DNA of 64,000 bases from Lacrimispora sinapis (GTDB lineage: Bacteria > Bacillota > Clostridia > Lachnospirales > Lachnospiraceae), in contig NZ_CP141832.1 in NCBI RefSeq assembly GCF_043633585.1, positions 620,001 to 684,000 of the forward strand, given 5' to 3'. Below are positions 18,450-26,293 of this stretch, piece after piece. Made by a program: the position numbers and the translations under genes. Numbering within the stretch: position 1 is the stretch's first letter; every line of letters begins with the position of its first letter. The notes under the pieces were generated by a model. It searched no databases. It saw nothing but the letters and a program-made list of their open reading frames with translations, and was not told the DNA's origin.

Positions 18450-18692
18450 TTAATAGAACACCGTTATCGCGCCGCTAAAAAAACGACTGTATACAGTTTT
18501 CCATGAACCAAATCGTTTTGTTACGTCTTGCCATGTAGTTCCGTTTCTGGCAATCCACAAAATTGCATTGAACATAAGACGGCGATCAATAGGGGGGCTT
18601 CCGGTCTTATCAATTGGAAATAAATCCTTTATTCGATTCCACTGTTCATCTGATACTTCATATCGTTTTTGCGCCATAATAATTAACTTCAA
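18450..18692 (-). pseudogene. N-terminal part of an IS5-family (IS427-like) transposase
   Basis: The 80-codon frame begins MKLIIMAQKRYEVSDEQW and contains DRRLMFNAILWIARNGTTW and the KTVYSRF segment. These are the first ~75 residues of IS427-group orfA proteins. It then breaks into unrelated sequence, so the catalytic half is missing. Confidence 0.8.
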
Positions 18693-18734
18693 GTTATTTT
18701 TTTATATTTTAGCTAAAACTTGGTTTTATGGAAC

Positions 18735-18755
18735 TTTTAGTTTTCAGACACACCC
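18735..18755 (-). repeat. Terminal inverted repeat of the IS5-type element
   Basis: On the minus strand the element begins GGGTGTGTCTGAAAACTAAA, the usual start of IS427-group elements, 43 bp before the transposase fragment. The opposite end was not found. Confidence 0.6.
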
Positions 18756-18820
18756 TAATAAATAGGATTTTAACAGTCTAATATTCATTTGAACCATAAA
18801 TGGTCTGATAAAACTAATTT

Positions 18821-20041
18821 TTAATGATTAAATTTATAATGTTGGCCTAAGCCGGTGGTATTGACTATAGCGGCTTCCGTTTCCTCCGGTACAGGTTTGG
18901 GCGGAACAAAGTTCTCCGGGATACCGAAATCTCTCATATCATAGATCCGGTCGTATTCTTTTGTTTCCTGGTTTTTCAGCGTTTCCGAACGGTTCATGGA
19001 AAGGAATTTTGTCAGCTCATAGCAGCTGATCCAGATTTCATTGTTTCCTTCTTTCTGAGACTCGTCAAAAATAAGCTGAAGTCCAAAATGGAGGTGAGAC
19101 TGGTTGATGTTATTGGTATTTTCCGTCCGGCTGTAACCGGTCCGGCCCAGATAACCGATGACATCTCCGGCGGTGACGATGCTGCCCTGTTTTAAAGATT
19201 TATGATAAGGGTAATTTTTCCTCAAATGTGCGTAATAATAATACCGTTTTCCATCAAAGCTCCGGATTCCCAGCCGCCAGCCGCCGTACTGGTTCCAGCC
19301 AATGGCCTCCACGTATCCGCTTTCCACTGCGATGATTGGAGTTCCCACCTGCCCCATCATATCATGCCCAAGATGCTGCCGTTTGTAGCCGTAGGACCGG
19401 GCAACGCCGAAATCATCAAAATCATTGTAGGGAAATCCCTTTGCAATCGGGGAATAGCCCTTTAACCCGTATTTCTTGACCCAAACCTTATCCGGGTCCA
19501 CGGAGCCGTCCGGCAGAAGGGCAGGGGTGGCGTAAAGAGGAGCATTTTCCGAGGGGATCTGAATCTCATAGCTTCCGACCAGGCCGTCCAGAACCGCACC
19601 GTAGGCTTCTCTATAATAAGGATAATACTTCATTTTTTCCGTCAGTTCTGCCATCGTCTTTCCGGATAAAAGCTGTTCTGCCAATGCGTCCAGATCCTTT
19701 GTGGAATAACGGGAAAACTCTCCGCCGTATTTGGCACCCAAATAGGCCAGTAAGTCCACCCAGTTTAAATGAGGCTCCGACTGACAGGTATTTACATCAT
19801 AACGGAACGCTTCCTGCATCGCCTTGGCGGTTACTTTAAAATCCACCCATTTAATATATTTTTTTGCTTCTGAGGAGCTGGCTTTTCCGTCCTGATTGAC
19901 CACCGGAAATGAGAATCCTCCGCCTGGAGATATAAAGAAGAGAGAAACCAGCAGAAAGGTCAGAATGATGACTTCTATGTAAATGATCATGCGATGTCTG
20001 GATAGTTCAGAATGGTTCAAACTAATATTAAATGGGTTCAT
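18821..20041 (-). CDS. Membrane-anchored M23 (LytM-type) peptidase
   Basis: A predicted cell-wall endopeptidase or a relative. The start is the ATG at 20041 (406 aa), because AAGGAG sits 7 bp upstream; the frame stays open 10 codons further without a ribosome site. One N-terminal membrane segment (IIYIEVIILTFLLVSLFFI) is followed by an extracellular part. The M23 zinc motifs are present: HLGHDMMG and SHLHFGLQ, with the YVEAIGWNQYGGWRLGI core between. The last 14 residues (VNTTGLGQHYKFNH) differ from the ancestral end preserved at 14252-14272, showing that the 3' end was replaced during the insertion. The catalytic domain is intact. Confidence 0.85.
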   Translation of the reverse strand: MNPFNISLNHSELSRHRMIIYIEVIILTFLLVSLFFISPGGGFSFPVVNQDGKASSSEAKKYIKWVDFKVTAKAMQEAFRYDVNTCQSEPHLNWVDLLAYLGAKYGGEFSRYSTKDLDALAEQLLSGKTMAELTEKMKYYPYYREAYGAVLDGLVGSYEIQIPSENAPLYATPALLPDGSVDPDKVWVKKYGLKGYSPIAKGFPYNDFDDFGVARSYGYKRQHLGHDMMGQVGTPIIAVESGYVEAIGWNQYGGWRLGIRSFDGKRYYYYAHLRKNYPYHKSLKQGSIVTAGDVIGYLGRTGYSRTENTNNINQSHLHFGLQLIFDESQKEGNNEIWISCYELTKFLSMNRSETLKNQETKEYDRIYDMRDFGIPENFVPPKPVPEETEAAIVNTTGLGQHYKFNH

Positions 20042-20166
20042 AGAGATTCTCCTTGTCATTCCTTTAGACATACAAGTGAAAAGGGAAAGCAGCTCTTTAA
20101 GGCTTTCCCATATAAGATATGCAGAAAGTGTGAAGAATATGACGAAAACTGGAGTCTGCCTTCATA

Positions 20167-20195
20167 TTGGAATTTCAGGAGGTTCATGCTATACT
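20167..20195 (+). promoter_or_regulatory. Promoter of the alcohol dehydrogenase gene, with leader hairpin
   Basis: TTGGAA (20167-20172) and TATACT (20190-20195) are 17 bp apart. Downstream, GGTACGG (20210-20216) and CCGTACC (20233-20239) form a hairpin in the leader just before the ribosome site. Confidence 0.55.
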
Positions 20196-20257
20196 TGAAG
20201 TATGGAATTGGTACGGAAGAAGGGAACCGATCCCGTACCGGAAAGTGAGGGGTTATC

Positions 20258-21445
20258 ATGAATGATTTTGAGTATTGTGTACCTACCAGGGTGTTATTCG
20301 GACGCGGCACTCACAGAGAGGTTGGAGCAGTAGTAAAAGAATACGGGTTTAAAAAGATACTGGTCCATTTTGGCGGGGGCAGTGTGAAAAAGAGCGGTCT
20401 GCTGGACCAAGTCACCGCTTCTTTAAAGGAACATGGAATTGAGTATGTGCTGCTTGGAGGAGTAAAACCCAATCCGACCCTATCCTTAGCAAAGGAAGGT
20501 ATGGAGCTTTGCAGGAAAGAAAAGATTGAATTTATTCTTGCTGTGGGAGGAGGAAGCGTTCTGGATTCCGCCAAATGCATCGCAGACGGAGCCCTAAATC
20601 CGGACATAGATCCGTGGAAATTTTTCTTAAAGGAAGCAGTTCCGAAAAAAGCACTTCCTCACGGCAACATTTTAACCTTGTCCGCATCAGGAAGTGAAAC
20701 AAGCTTATCCTGTGTCATTACCAATGAAGACGGAGGATACAAACGAGGGTTTAACAGCCCGACCCACCGGCCTTTGTTTGCGATCCTGAATCCGGAACTG
20801 ACGTTTTCCGTAAGCAAATTTCAGACAGGCTGCGGGACCGTAGATATTATGATGCATACGCTGGAGCGGTATTTAGGTGGTTCTACAAAGAATACACCTC
20901 TGACAGACCGCATTGCAGAAGGGCTTTTGGTCTCTGTCATGGAAGCTGGAGCTGTGGCGGATAAAGATCCAGAGAATTATGAAGCAAGGGCTACGCTTAT
21001 GTGGGCCGGAAGCCTGTCCCATAATGGTCTGACCGGCCTTGGCAGAGATTACATGATGCAGGTCCACCAGATGGAACATGAGCTTTCCGGTCTATATCCC
21101 GCCATAGCACATGGAGCCGGACTTTCCGCTCTCTTTTGTTCCTGGGCCAGATACGTGTGCGGGGAAGACCCCATGCGGTTTGCCCAGCTTGCCGTTCGTG
21201 TGATGAAGGTGGAGATGGATTTTGAAGATCCCATGAAAACTGCATGGAACGGAATCAAACGTTTGGAGGAATTCTTCCAGAGTCTTTCCATGCCGGTCAG
21301 CTTAAGAGAGCTTCATGCCTCCATTAAAGAGGAGGACTTTGAAACGATGGCAGAGAAATGTTCCTCCCACGGAACCAGGACCTTACCTGGAATCAAGGCC
21401 CTGGGGAAACCAGAGATGATGGACATTTATCGACTGGCTTTTTAG
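20258..21445 (+). CDS. Iron-containing alcohol dehydrogenase (butanol dehydrogenase type)
   Basis: A cytoplasmic group III alcohol dehydrogenase that likely reduces aldehydes with NAD(P)H. At 395 residues it is full length. Visible features are the nucleotide-binding GGGSVLDSAK near residue 97, the SASGSETS stretch, and metal ligands in GTVDIMMHTLERY, HQMEHELSGLY and AIAHGAGLSAL. The overall pattern is closest to BdhA/YqhD-like NADPH enzymes, but cofactor choice cannot be read with certainty. It has its own promoter and terminator and stands alone. Physiological substrate unknown. Confidence 0.9.
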   Translation: MNDFEYCVPTRVLFGRGTHREVGAVVKEYGFKKILVHFGGGSVKKSGLLDQVTASLKEHGIEYVLLGGVKPNPTLSLAKEGMELCRKEKIEFILAVGGGSVLDSAKCIADGALNPDIDPWKFFLKEAVPKKALPHGNILTLSASGSETSLSCVITNEDGGYKRGFNSPTHRPLFAILNPELTFSVSKFQTGCGTVDIMMHTLERYLGGSTKNTPLTDRIAEGLLVSVMEAGAVADKDPENYEARATLMWAGSLSHNGLTGLGRDYMMQVHQMEHELSGLYPAIAHGAGLSALFCSWARYVCGEDPMRFAQLAVRVMKVEMDFEDPMKTAWNGIKRLEEFFQSLSMPVSLRELHASIKEEDFETMAEKCSSHGTRTLPGIKALGKPEMMDIYRLAF

Positions 21446-21458
21446 GAATGGATCAGAC

Positions 21459-21487
21459 AGAGGGGGCTTTTGCCCCCCCTTTTTTTA
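21459..21487 (+). terminator. Terminator of the alcohol dehydrogenase gene
   Basis: AGGGGGC-TTTT-GCCCCCC stem-loop followed by a run of T. It overlaps the stop codon of the convergent small gene at 21485. Confidence 0.88.
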
Positions 21488-21778
21488 TCTGTAACAGCCC
21501 ATTTTGCAGATATTTGTCACGAACGCTTTGGCTTTGCTCTTTTCTTTATCCCTGCAAAAGGGCATGTGAATGGATACCATGGTGATCGCATTCTGGGGGG
21601 GACGGGTCATATAGGTGGAATTGCAGATAAAACGGAAATTAATCCCCCTGGTTTCCTGAGTGGCTACCAGATAGGGTTTAAAGGTTGTGCCCCTCAAGTC
21701 TCTGGTCGCTTCATGAAAAATCGCTAAGTCTCTGCAATCCACATCCCGGTAAGGGGTAAAGTTGCCTGAGCAGCTCAT
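21485..21778 (-). CDS. Small hypothetical protein (97 aa)
   Basis: Starts MSCSGNFTPYRDVDCRDLAIFHEATRDLRG; an AAAGGAG lies 8-9 bp before the ATG, a good initiation signal. It has six cysteines, including Cys3, DVDCRD, FICN, FCRD, NICK and the final GCYR, which could suggest metal binding or disulfides. No membrane segment or recognised domain is seen. It lies between a terminator and the MBL gene and is probably transcribed alone. Confidence 0.65.
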   Translation of the reverse strand: MSCSGNFTPYRDVDCRDLAIFHEATRDLRGTTFKPYLVATQETRGINFRFICNSTYMTRPPQNAITMVSIHMPFCRDKEKSKAKAFVTNICKMGCYR

Positions 21779-21853
21779 ATAAGAAACTCCTTTGCCTGTT
21801 CTATTGTTATATCATATGCACGATCAGGGACGAGGGGCACACCAGGAGCGTTC

Positions 21854-22663
21854 TTATAGGGCAAGAGAAATGATTTCTCCGTCATCCGGAACAAAAAGGT
21901 TTCCGTGATAGAAAGTAGTTCCCTCTTTCCGGTAGCGTTCTTTCCGGTGGGAAAGGTCGGAATCCTCCGTATGCCAGAGAACCAGGTTTTCTACCTTTAT
22001 CTCCTCTGCAAGCAGGCAGGCATCCTTAACGGTGCTGTGATGCTTTTCGTAAGGCTTGAACAGCTCCCTGTCCTCATATAAGCAGAAGGCTTCATGGAGG
22101 AGCCAGCTGCAGTTTTCCACATACATAGAGCAGGCTTTGTTATAAGGCTCGTCCCCGCAGAAGGTAAGACGTTTTCCGTTTTCCAGCGTTAGGGCAAAAC
22201 CGTATTGTTCTGCCTTGGTGGAATGGATATCAAAAAAGGTAACATCAGTTCCAAGGATGTTCCTGGTCTCTCCGTCGGAGACGGAGTTTAATAGAATGCG
22301 TTTGCCGATCAGTTCATAAAATTTGCCCTGCAGCGTCAGACGGCAAAGGGTATCAATGACAGGAACCAGCCGCTCATGGCAGTAGATCTGGAACGCCCCT
22401 TCGTATTTACCGGCTTTCATTCCGGCTCCGATCATACGGACCATCCAGATCACACCCAGAATGTGATCCGTATGCTCGTGGCTGACAAACAAGTGGTGGA
22501 TACGGGATAAATCCACGTTCATCTCATTTAATATGTGCAGGATTCCATTGCCGCCTCCGGCATCAGTCATAAAATATTCATCGCCCTTTTTCAAAGCAAA
22601 ACAGGTGTTATAACAATTGGTCACGGCTGCATTTCCCGTTCCGAAAATATATAATTGTTCCAT
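21854..22663 (-). CDS. MBL-fold metallohydrolase (RNase Z-like)
   Basis: A 269-residue metallo-beta-lactamase-fold hydrolase. The metal motif is SHEHTDHILG near residue 70. Further ligands are likely in GDEPYN and in the late LVLWHTEDSD. The layout resembles the RNase Z/arylsulfatase branch, but it lacks a clear exosite arm, so I do not assign a tRNA-processing role. I choose ATG 22663 because AAAGGAG lies 6 bp upstream; the adjacent ATG at 22666 is slightly too close. It is divergent from fbp. Confidence 0.85.
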   Translation of the reverse strand: MEQLYIFGTGNAAVTNCYNTCFALKKGDEYFMTDAGGGNGILHILNEMNVDLSRIHHLFVSHEHTDHILGVIWMVRMIGAGMKAGKYEGAFQIYCHERLVPVIDTLCRLTLQGKFYELIGKRILLNSVSDGETRNILGTDVTFFDIHSTKAEQYGFALTLENGKRLTFCGDEPYNKACSMYVENCSWLLHEAFCLYEDRELFKPYEKHHSTVKDACLLAEEIKVENLVLWHTEDSDLSHRKERYRKEGTTFYHGNLFVPDDGEIISLAL

Positions 22664-22688
22664 CATGTACTCCTTTTTTGTGCGGGGG

Positions 22689-22717
22689 TTTTCTGTTTTC
22701 CTAAAATATGGTACTAT
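22689..22717 (+). promoter_or_regulatory. Possible fbp promoter
   Basis: TACTAT (22712-22717) is a good -10 with a weak TTTTCT at the 17-bp spacing, about 48 bp before the fbp start. Confidence 0.4.
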
Positions 22718-22764
22718 AAGAAGCGTACAAAAGCAACAGTACATCAGGAGAGGAAGAACGTACG

Positions 22765-24702
22765 ATGAGAGATTTAGCATATCTGAAACTGATGGCAAGG
22801 GAGTATCCAACCATTAAAGCCGCATCCAGCGAGATCATCAACTTGACGGCGATTCAGGGTCTGCCAAAAGGAACCGAGTATTTTTTCAGCGATTTACATG
22901 GAGAACATGAAGCCTTTATTCATTTATTAAAGAGTGCCTCCGGTGTCATCCGGGAAAAAATCACAGAAACCTTCAGTCACATTATGCCTGAAAAAGAGGA
23001 AGTGGAGCTGGCGAATTTGATCTATTATCCGGAGAAGGTGTTAAATCAGCTGCAGTGTACCAATGCCGCAGACGATGAGTGGCAGAGAGTAACCATTTAC
23101 CGCCTGGTGCAGATCTGCAAGGTGGTATCTTCCAAATACACCAGATCCAAGGTCAGAAAAAAGATGCCGGCAGAATTTGCCTATGTCATAGATGAACTTC
23201 TCCATGTGGATTATAATGATGATAATAAGCGTGTATACTATAGTGAAATCATACGATCTATCATAGATATTGAGGTGGGAGATAAATTTATTGTGGCGCT
23301 GTGCGAGCTGATCCAGAATCTGACCATTGACTGTCTGCACATCATCGGGGATATTTTTGACCGGGGTCCAAGGGCGGATATGATCATGAACGAACTGCTT
23401 CAGTTCCATGATGTGGATATCCAGTGGGGAAACCATGACATCTCCTGGATGGGAGCGGCCACCGGGAATCTGGCATGCATCTGCAATGTGCTGCGGATCG
23501 CCATCAGCTATAACAGCTTTGATGTGCTGGAGGACGGCTACGGCATTAATTTAAGGCCATTATCCATGTTTGCCGCCAGAGTTTACCGGAAGGATTCCTG
23601 TAAACGGTTTATTCCCCAGATTCTTGACGAAAATATTTATGACTCGGTGGACCCGGGGCTTGCAGCCAAGATGCATAAGGCCATTGCCGTCATTCAGTTC
23701 AAGGTAGAAGGCCAGATCATCAAACGCCATCCCGAATACGAAATGAATGACCGCATCCTGTTAGAGTCCATTGATTATAAACGGGGTGTGGTAACGGTAG
23801 AAGGAAAAGAATATCCTCTGGCTGATAGCTTCCTGCCTACGGTCGACCCCAAAGATCCTTTAAAGCTTACGAAGGAAGAGGAAGAACTGCTTCGTGCCCT
23901 GCAGCTTTCCTTCCTTCACAATCAGCTTCTCCATAAGCATGTCCGTTTCCTGTATTCCCACGGAAGCATGTATAAATGCTATAATTCCAATCTTCTTTAT
24001 CACGGCTGCATTCCCATGAGGGAAGACGGCAGTTTTGAAGAACTTCAGATAGACAACCAGTCTTACTGCGGAAAAGCGCTTATGGATCATCTGGACAAGA
24101 AGGTCCAAAACGCTTATTTTATGCCGGAGGATTCCCCGGAGTGCGCAGACGCCAGAGACTTTATGTGGTATTTGTGGTGCGGCGCCAAATCTCCGGTTTA
24201 TGGGAAAGGGAAGATGACCACCTTTGAGCATTATTTCATTGATGATCCGGAGACTTATACGGAACCTATGAATCCTTATTACCGTCTCAGCGTGAAAGAA
24301 GAATACTGCGATAAGATCCTGGAAGAGTTCGGTCTCCCAAAGGAGGGCTCCCATATCATCAACGGTCATGTGCCGGTGAAAATCAAGGAAGGAGAATCCC
24401 CGGTAAAGGCTGGCGGGAAACTGTTCCTCATTGACGGAGGTCTGTCAAAGGCCTACCAGCCAAAGACAGGGATCGCCGGCTATACCCTTATTTATAATTC
24501 CAATCATCTGGCTCTGGCCGAGCATAAGCCCTTTCACCCGGAGGAGGAAAGCACGCCAAGGGTATCCGTAGTGGAAAATGTAAAGCACCGGGTCATGGTA
24601 GCGGATACGGACAAAGGGGCGGAGCTGGCAGAACGGATTGCGGATTTGAAAGAACTGGTAGCCGCATACCGGGAAGGAATCCTGAAGGAGAACGTAGAAT
24701 AG
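22765..24702 (+). CDS. fbp: Fructose-1,6-bisphosphatase, class III
   Basis: Dephosphorylates fructose 1,6-bisphosphate in gluconeogenesis. The 645-residue length and the calcineurin-like metal motifs (FFSDLHGEHEAF near residue 40, IIGDIFDRGPRAD near 195, WGNHDISWMG near 220) are those of the Firmicute-specific class III enzyme. The C-terminal INGHVPVKIKEGE and LIDGGLSKAY are also conserved. GGAGAGGAAG precedes the ATG. It appears monocistronic; DUF1700 has its own promoter 45 bp downstream. Confidence 0.96.
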   Translation: MRDLAYLKLMAREYPTIKAASSEIINLTAIQGLPKGTEYFFSDLHGEHEAFIHLLKSASGVIREKITETFSHIMPEKEEVELANLIYYPEKVLNQLQCTNAADDEWQRVTIYRLVQICKVVSSKYTRSKVRKKMPAEFAYVIDELLHVDYNDDNKRVYYSEIIRSIIDIEVGDKFIVALCELIQNLTIDCLHIIGDIFDRGPRADMIMNELLQFHDVDIQWGNHDISWMGAATGNLACICNVLRIAISYNSFDVLEDGYGINLRPLSMFAARVYRKDSCKRFIPQILDENIYDSVDPGLAAKMHKAIAVIQFKVEGQIIKRHPEYEMNDRILLESIDYKRGVVTVEGKEYPLADSFLPTVDPKDPLKLTKEEEELLRALQLSFLHNQLLHKHVRFLYSHGSMYKCYNSNLLYHGCIPMREDGSFEELQIDNQSYCGKALMDHLDKKVQNAYFMPEDSPECADARDFMWYLWCGAKSPVYGKGKMTTFEHYFIDDPETYTEPMNPYYRLSVKEEYCDKILEEFGLPKEGSHIINGHVPVKIKEGESPVKAGGKLFLIDGGLSKAYQPKTGIAGYTLIYNSNHLALAEHKPFHPEEESTPRVSVVENVKHRVMVADTDKGAELAERIADLKELVAAYREGILKENVE

Positions 24703-24746
24703 TCCGGCATCCGCTGAAATTTAATAATTTTTTCAGAGATGGTTTA

Positions 24747-24775
24747 TTTACGAAGCCGTGCCCGGATGGTACAAT
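24747..24775 (+). promoter_or_regulatory. Promoter of the DUF1700 gene
   Basis: TTTACG (24747-24752), a 17-bp spacer, then TACAAT (24770-24775). Confidence 0.5.
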
Positions 24776-24810
24776 AGTCGGAGTGATTTACTAAATTGAA
24801 GGAGGCTCAG

Positions 24811-25272
24811 ATGAGCAAACAGGAATTTTTACAGCGTCTAAGGGAAACTTTAACCGGTGAAGTTCCCGGAAACGTAATTGAGGAAAATATAAGGTTCTAT
24901 GAAGAATATATCAGTACGGAGGCGAGGAAGGGCTCTGAAGAAGAGGTCATTGCTTCCATCGGTGATCCGAGACTGATTGCCAAGACCATCATTGAGGCCA
25001 GCGAGAATGCTTCTGATTCCGGGAATGCTTATTATGAGTCTTACTCAGGCCCCAGACAGAATGGGTATGAGGACCCGGAAGATTTTGGGCGTCATATGCA
25101 TTACATCGACTTTAACAAGTGGTACTGGAAGGTTTTGGGAATTGGCGTGCTTATCTTTGTATTCTTTCTGTCCGCCACGATTCTTACCGGGATTTTCAGC
25201 CTTTTGATGCCTCTTGTTGGACCTCTGCTTTTGGTACTTCTGATCGTCTGGTTTGTAAGGGGAATGAAATAA
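24811..25272 (+). CDS. DUF1700 family membrane protein
   Basis: A 153-residue protein with a soluble N-terminal part (MSKQEFLQRLRETLTG, then RFYEEYISTEARKGSEEEVIASIGDP). Two hydrophobic segments at the C-terminus (KVLGIGVLIFVFFLSATIL and LVGPLLLVLLIVWFV) end in a basic RGMK. This arrangement is typical of DUF1700, whose members often sit next to PadR regulators and adhesin-like proteins; neither is present here. AAGGAGG lies 6 bp before the ATG. Function unknown. Confidence 0.85.
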   Translation: MSKQEFLQRLRETLTGEVPGNVIEENIRFYEEYISTEARKGSEEEVIASIGDPRLIAKTIIEASENASDSGNAYYESYSGPRQNGYEDPEDFGRHMHYIDFNKWYWKVLGIGVLIFVFFLSATILTGIFSLLMPLVGPLLLVLLIVWFVRGMK

Positions 25273-25318
25273 TTTTGTCAAATATTATTCATAATACCAT
25301 TTAAATATTACAGAAATG

Positions 25319-25361
25319 TAACGGCAGTTGCGGCGGTGATTCGTCATAACTGCCGTTTTTA
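25319..25361 (+). terminator. Terminator after DUF1700
   Basis: AACGGCAGTT and AACTGCCGTT form a 10-bp stem followed by TTTTTA, just before the next promoter. Confidence 0.85.
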
Positions 25362-25362
25362 C

Positions 25363-25391
25363 TTGACAATGTTAAGAAATGATTATATAAT
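25363..25391 (+). promoter_or_regulatory. Consensus promoter of the first NlpC/P60 gene
   Basis: TTGACA (25363-25368), 17 bp, TATAAT (25386-25391): a perfect sigma-A promoter. Confidence 0.85.
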
Positions 25392-25396
25392 CAAAA

Positions 25397-25413
25397 AGTA
25401 ACAATTATGTAAC
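25397..25413 (+). promoter_or_regulatory. WalR-box-like direct repeat
   Basis: AGTAAC-AATTA-TGTAAC: two hexamers with 5-bp spacing, one mismatch from the WalR pattern TGTWAH-N5-TGTWAH, lying at the predicted transcription start. The same spacer and second half occur before the next gene. Regulator assignment is inference. Confidence 0.45.
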
Positions 25414-25468
25414 ATTTGATTAATTCTTTTCTGTATGGACACAAATCAAGTAAAACAGGAGAATCAAT

Positions 25469-26161
25469 ATGAGGAATAAAAAGTGGAAGGTGTTTGGGCT
25501 TTTGGGGCTATTGGCAGGACTTGGCTTTGTATCACCGGAAAAGACATATGCGGCGGAAATCCCAGTAGAAACCAGCACGGCACTTTATGCAAAGCTGGAT
25601 GCACCTGTTTCTGTCTTTCACGCAGCAGAGCCAGACGGCACCATTCTTTTAAAAACCGAAGAAGGAAAGACTTATGAAGTGGAGGAACCGCCGAAGGATG
25701 GCTGGGTGAAGATTCGCATTCCGGATGGACAAGGCTACATAAAAAGCAGTTCTGCAACCTTAATTGAAAAGTCTGTGGAAAAGGTGGACAAGGCCGCATT
25801 GAAGCGGCAGGAAGTGCTGGATTATGCCCTGCAGTTTGTGGGCGGCCGTTATGTCTATGGCGGTGTGAACCCGAATACCGGAGTCGACTGTTCAGGATTT
25901 ACCAGATACGTGCTTGGGAAAGCGGCAGGAGTGAACATCAGCCACAGCTCCAGAACCCAGTCTGCACAGGGACAGCCTGTAAGCTATGAGAATGCCCGCC
26001 CCGGGGACCTGGTATTTTATGGAAAAAATGGTTCAATTAACCATGTGGCCCTTTATATGGGAGACGGAAAAGTTGTTCACGCTTCTACAGAAAAGACAGG
26101 TATTATCGTAACAAACGTCATGTACCGCAAGCCTGTAAAATTTGTCAGCGTTTTAAATTGA
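25469..26161 (+). CDS. Secreted NlpC/P60 peptidoglycan hydrolase with SH3-like domain
   Basis: Predicted D,L-endopeptidase acting on cell-wall stem peptides. A signal peptide covers residues 1-29 (MRNKKWKVFGLLGLLAGLGF to YAA). An SH3b-like region follows (~35-95, including a GWVKIRIPDGQGYIKSS segment). The catalytic NlpC/P60 domain fills the rest, with the nucleophile in GVDCSGFTRYV and the His in INHVALYMGDG. 230 aa. CAGGAG precedes the ATG. It is a close paralogue of the next gene and shares its operator-like motif. Confidence 0.92.
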   Translation: MRNKKWKVFGLLGLLAGLGFVSPEKTYAAEIPVETSTALYAKLDAPVSVFHAAEPDGTILLKTEEGKTYEVEEPPKDGWVKIRIPDGQGYIKSSSATLIEKSVEKVDKAALKRQEVLDYALQFVGGRYVYGGVNPNTGVDCSGFTRYVLGKAAGVNISHSSRTQSAQGQPVSYENARPGDLVFYGKNGSINHVALYMGDGKVVHASTEKTGIIVTNVMYRKPVKFVSVLN

Positions 26162-26195
26162 AAAACAACGAATTTGGTGCAGTTTTAAATAATAC

Positions 26196-26224
26196 TTGAC
26201 GAAAAGATAAAATAAATGTATAAT
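26196..26224 (+). promoter_or_regulatory. Promoter of the second NlpC/P60 gene
   Basis: TTGACG (26196-26201), 17 bp, TATAAT (26219-26224). An in-frame ATG at 26216 overlaps this -10 box, so it cannot be the start codon. Confidence 0.85.
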
Positions 26225-26236
26225 TACCGTAATGAA

Positions 26237-26253
26237 TTTAATAATTATGTAAC
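26237..26253 (+). promoter_or_regulatory. WalR-box-like direct repeat, second copy
   Basis: TTTAAT-AATTA-TGTAAC, sharing a 17-base string (AATTATGTAACATTTGA) with the site before the first NlpC/P60 gene. It lies just downstream of the -10 box. Confidence 0.45.
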
Positions 26254-26293
26254 ATTTGAAAACCAAAAAGTAAAAAGAGGAGCAGATTTCCCG

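Noticed and set aside
26216..26293. Longer N-terminus for the second NlpC/P60 protein
   Set aside because: The ATG at 26216 lies in the -10 region of a consensus promoter; the signal peptide begins at 26294.
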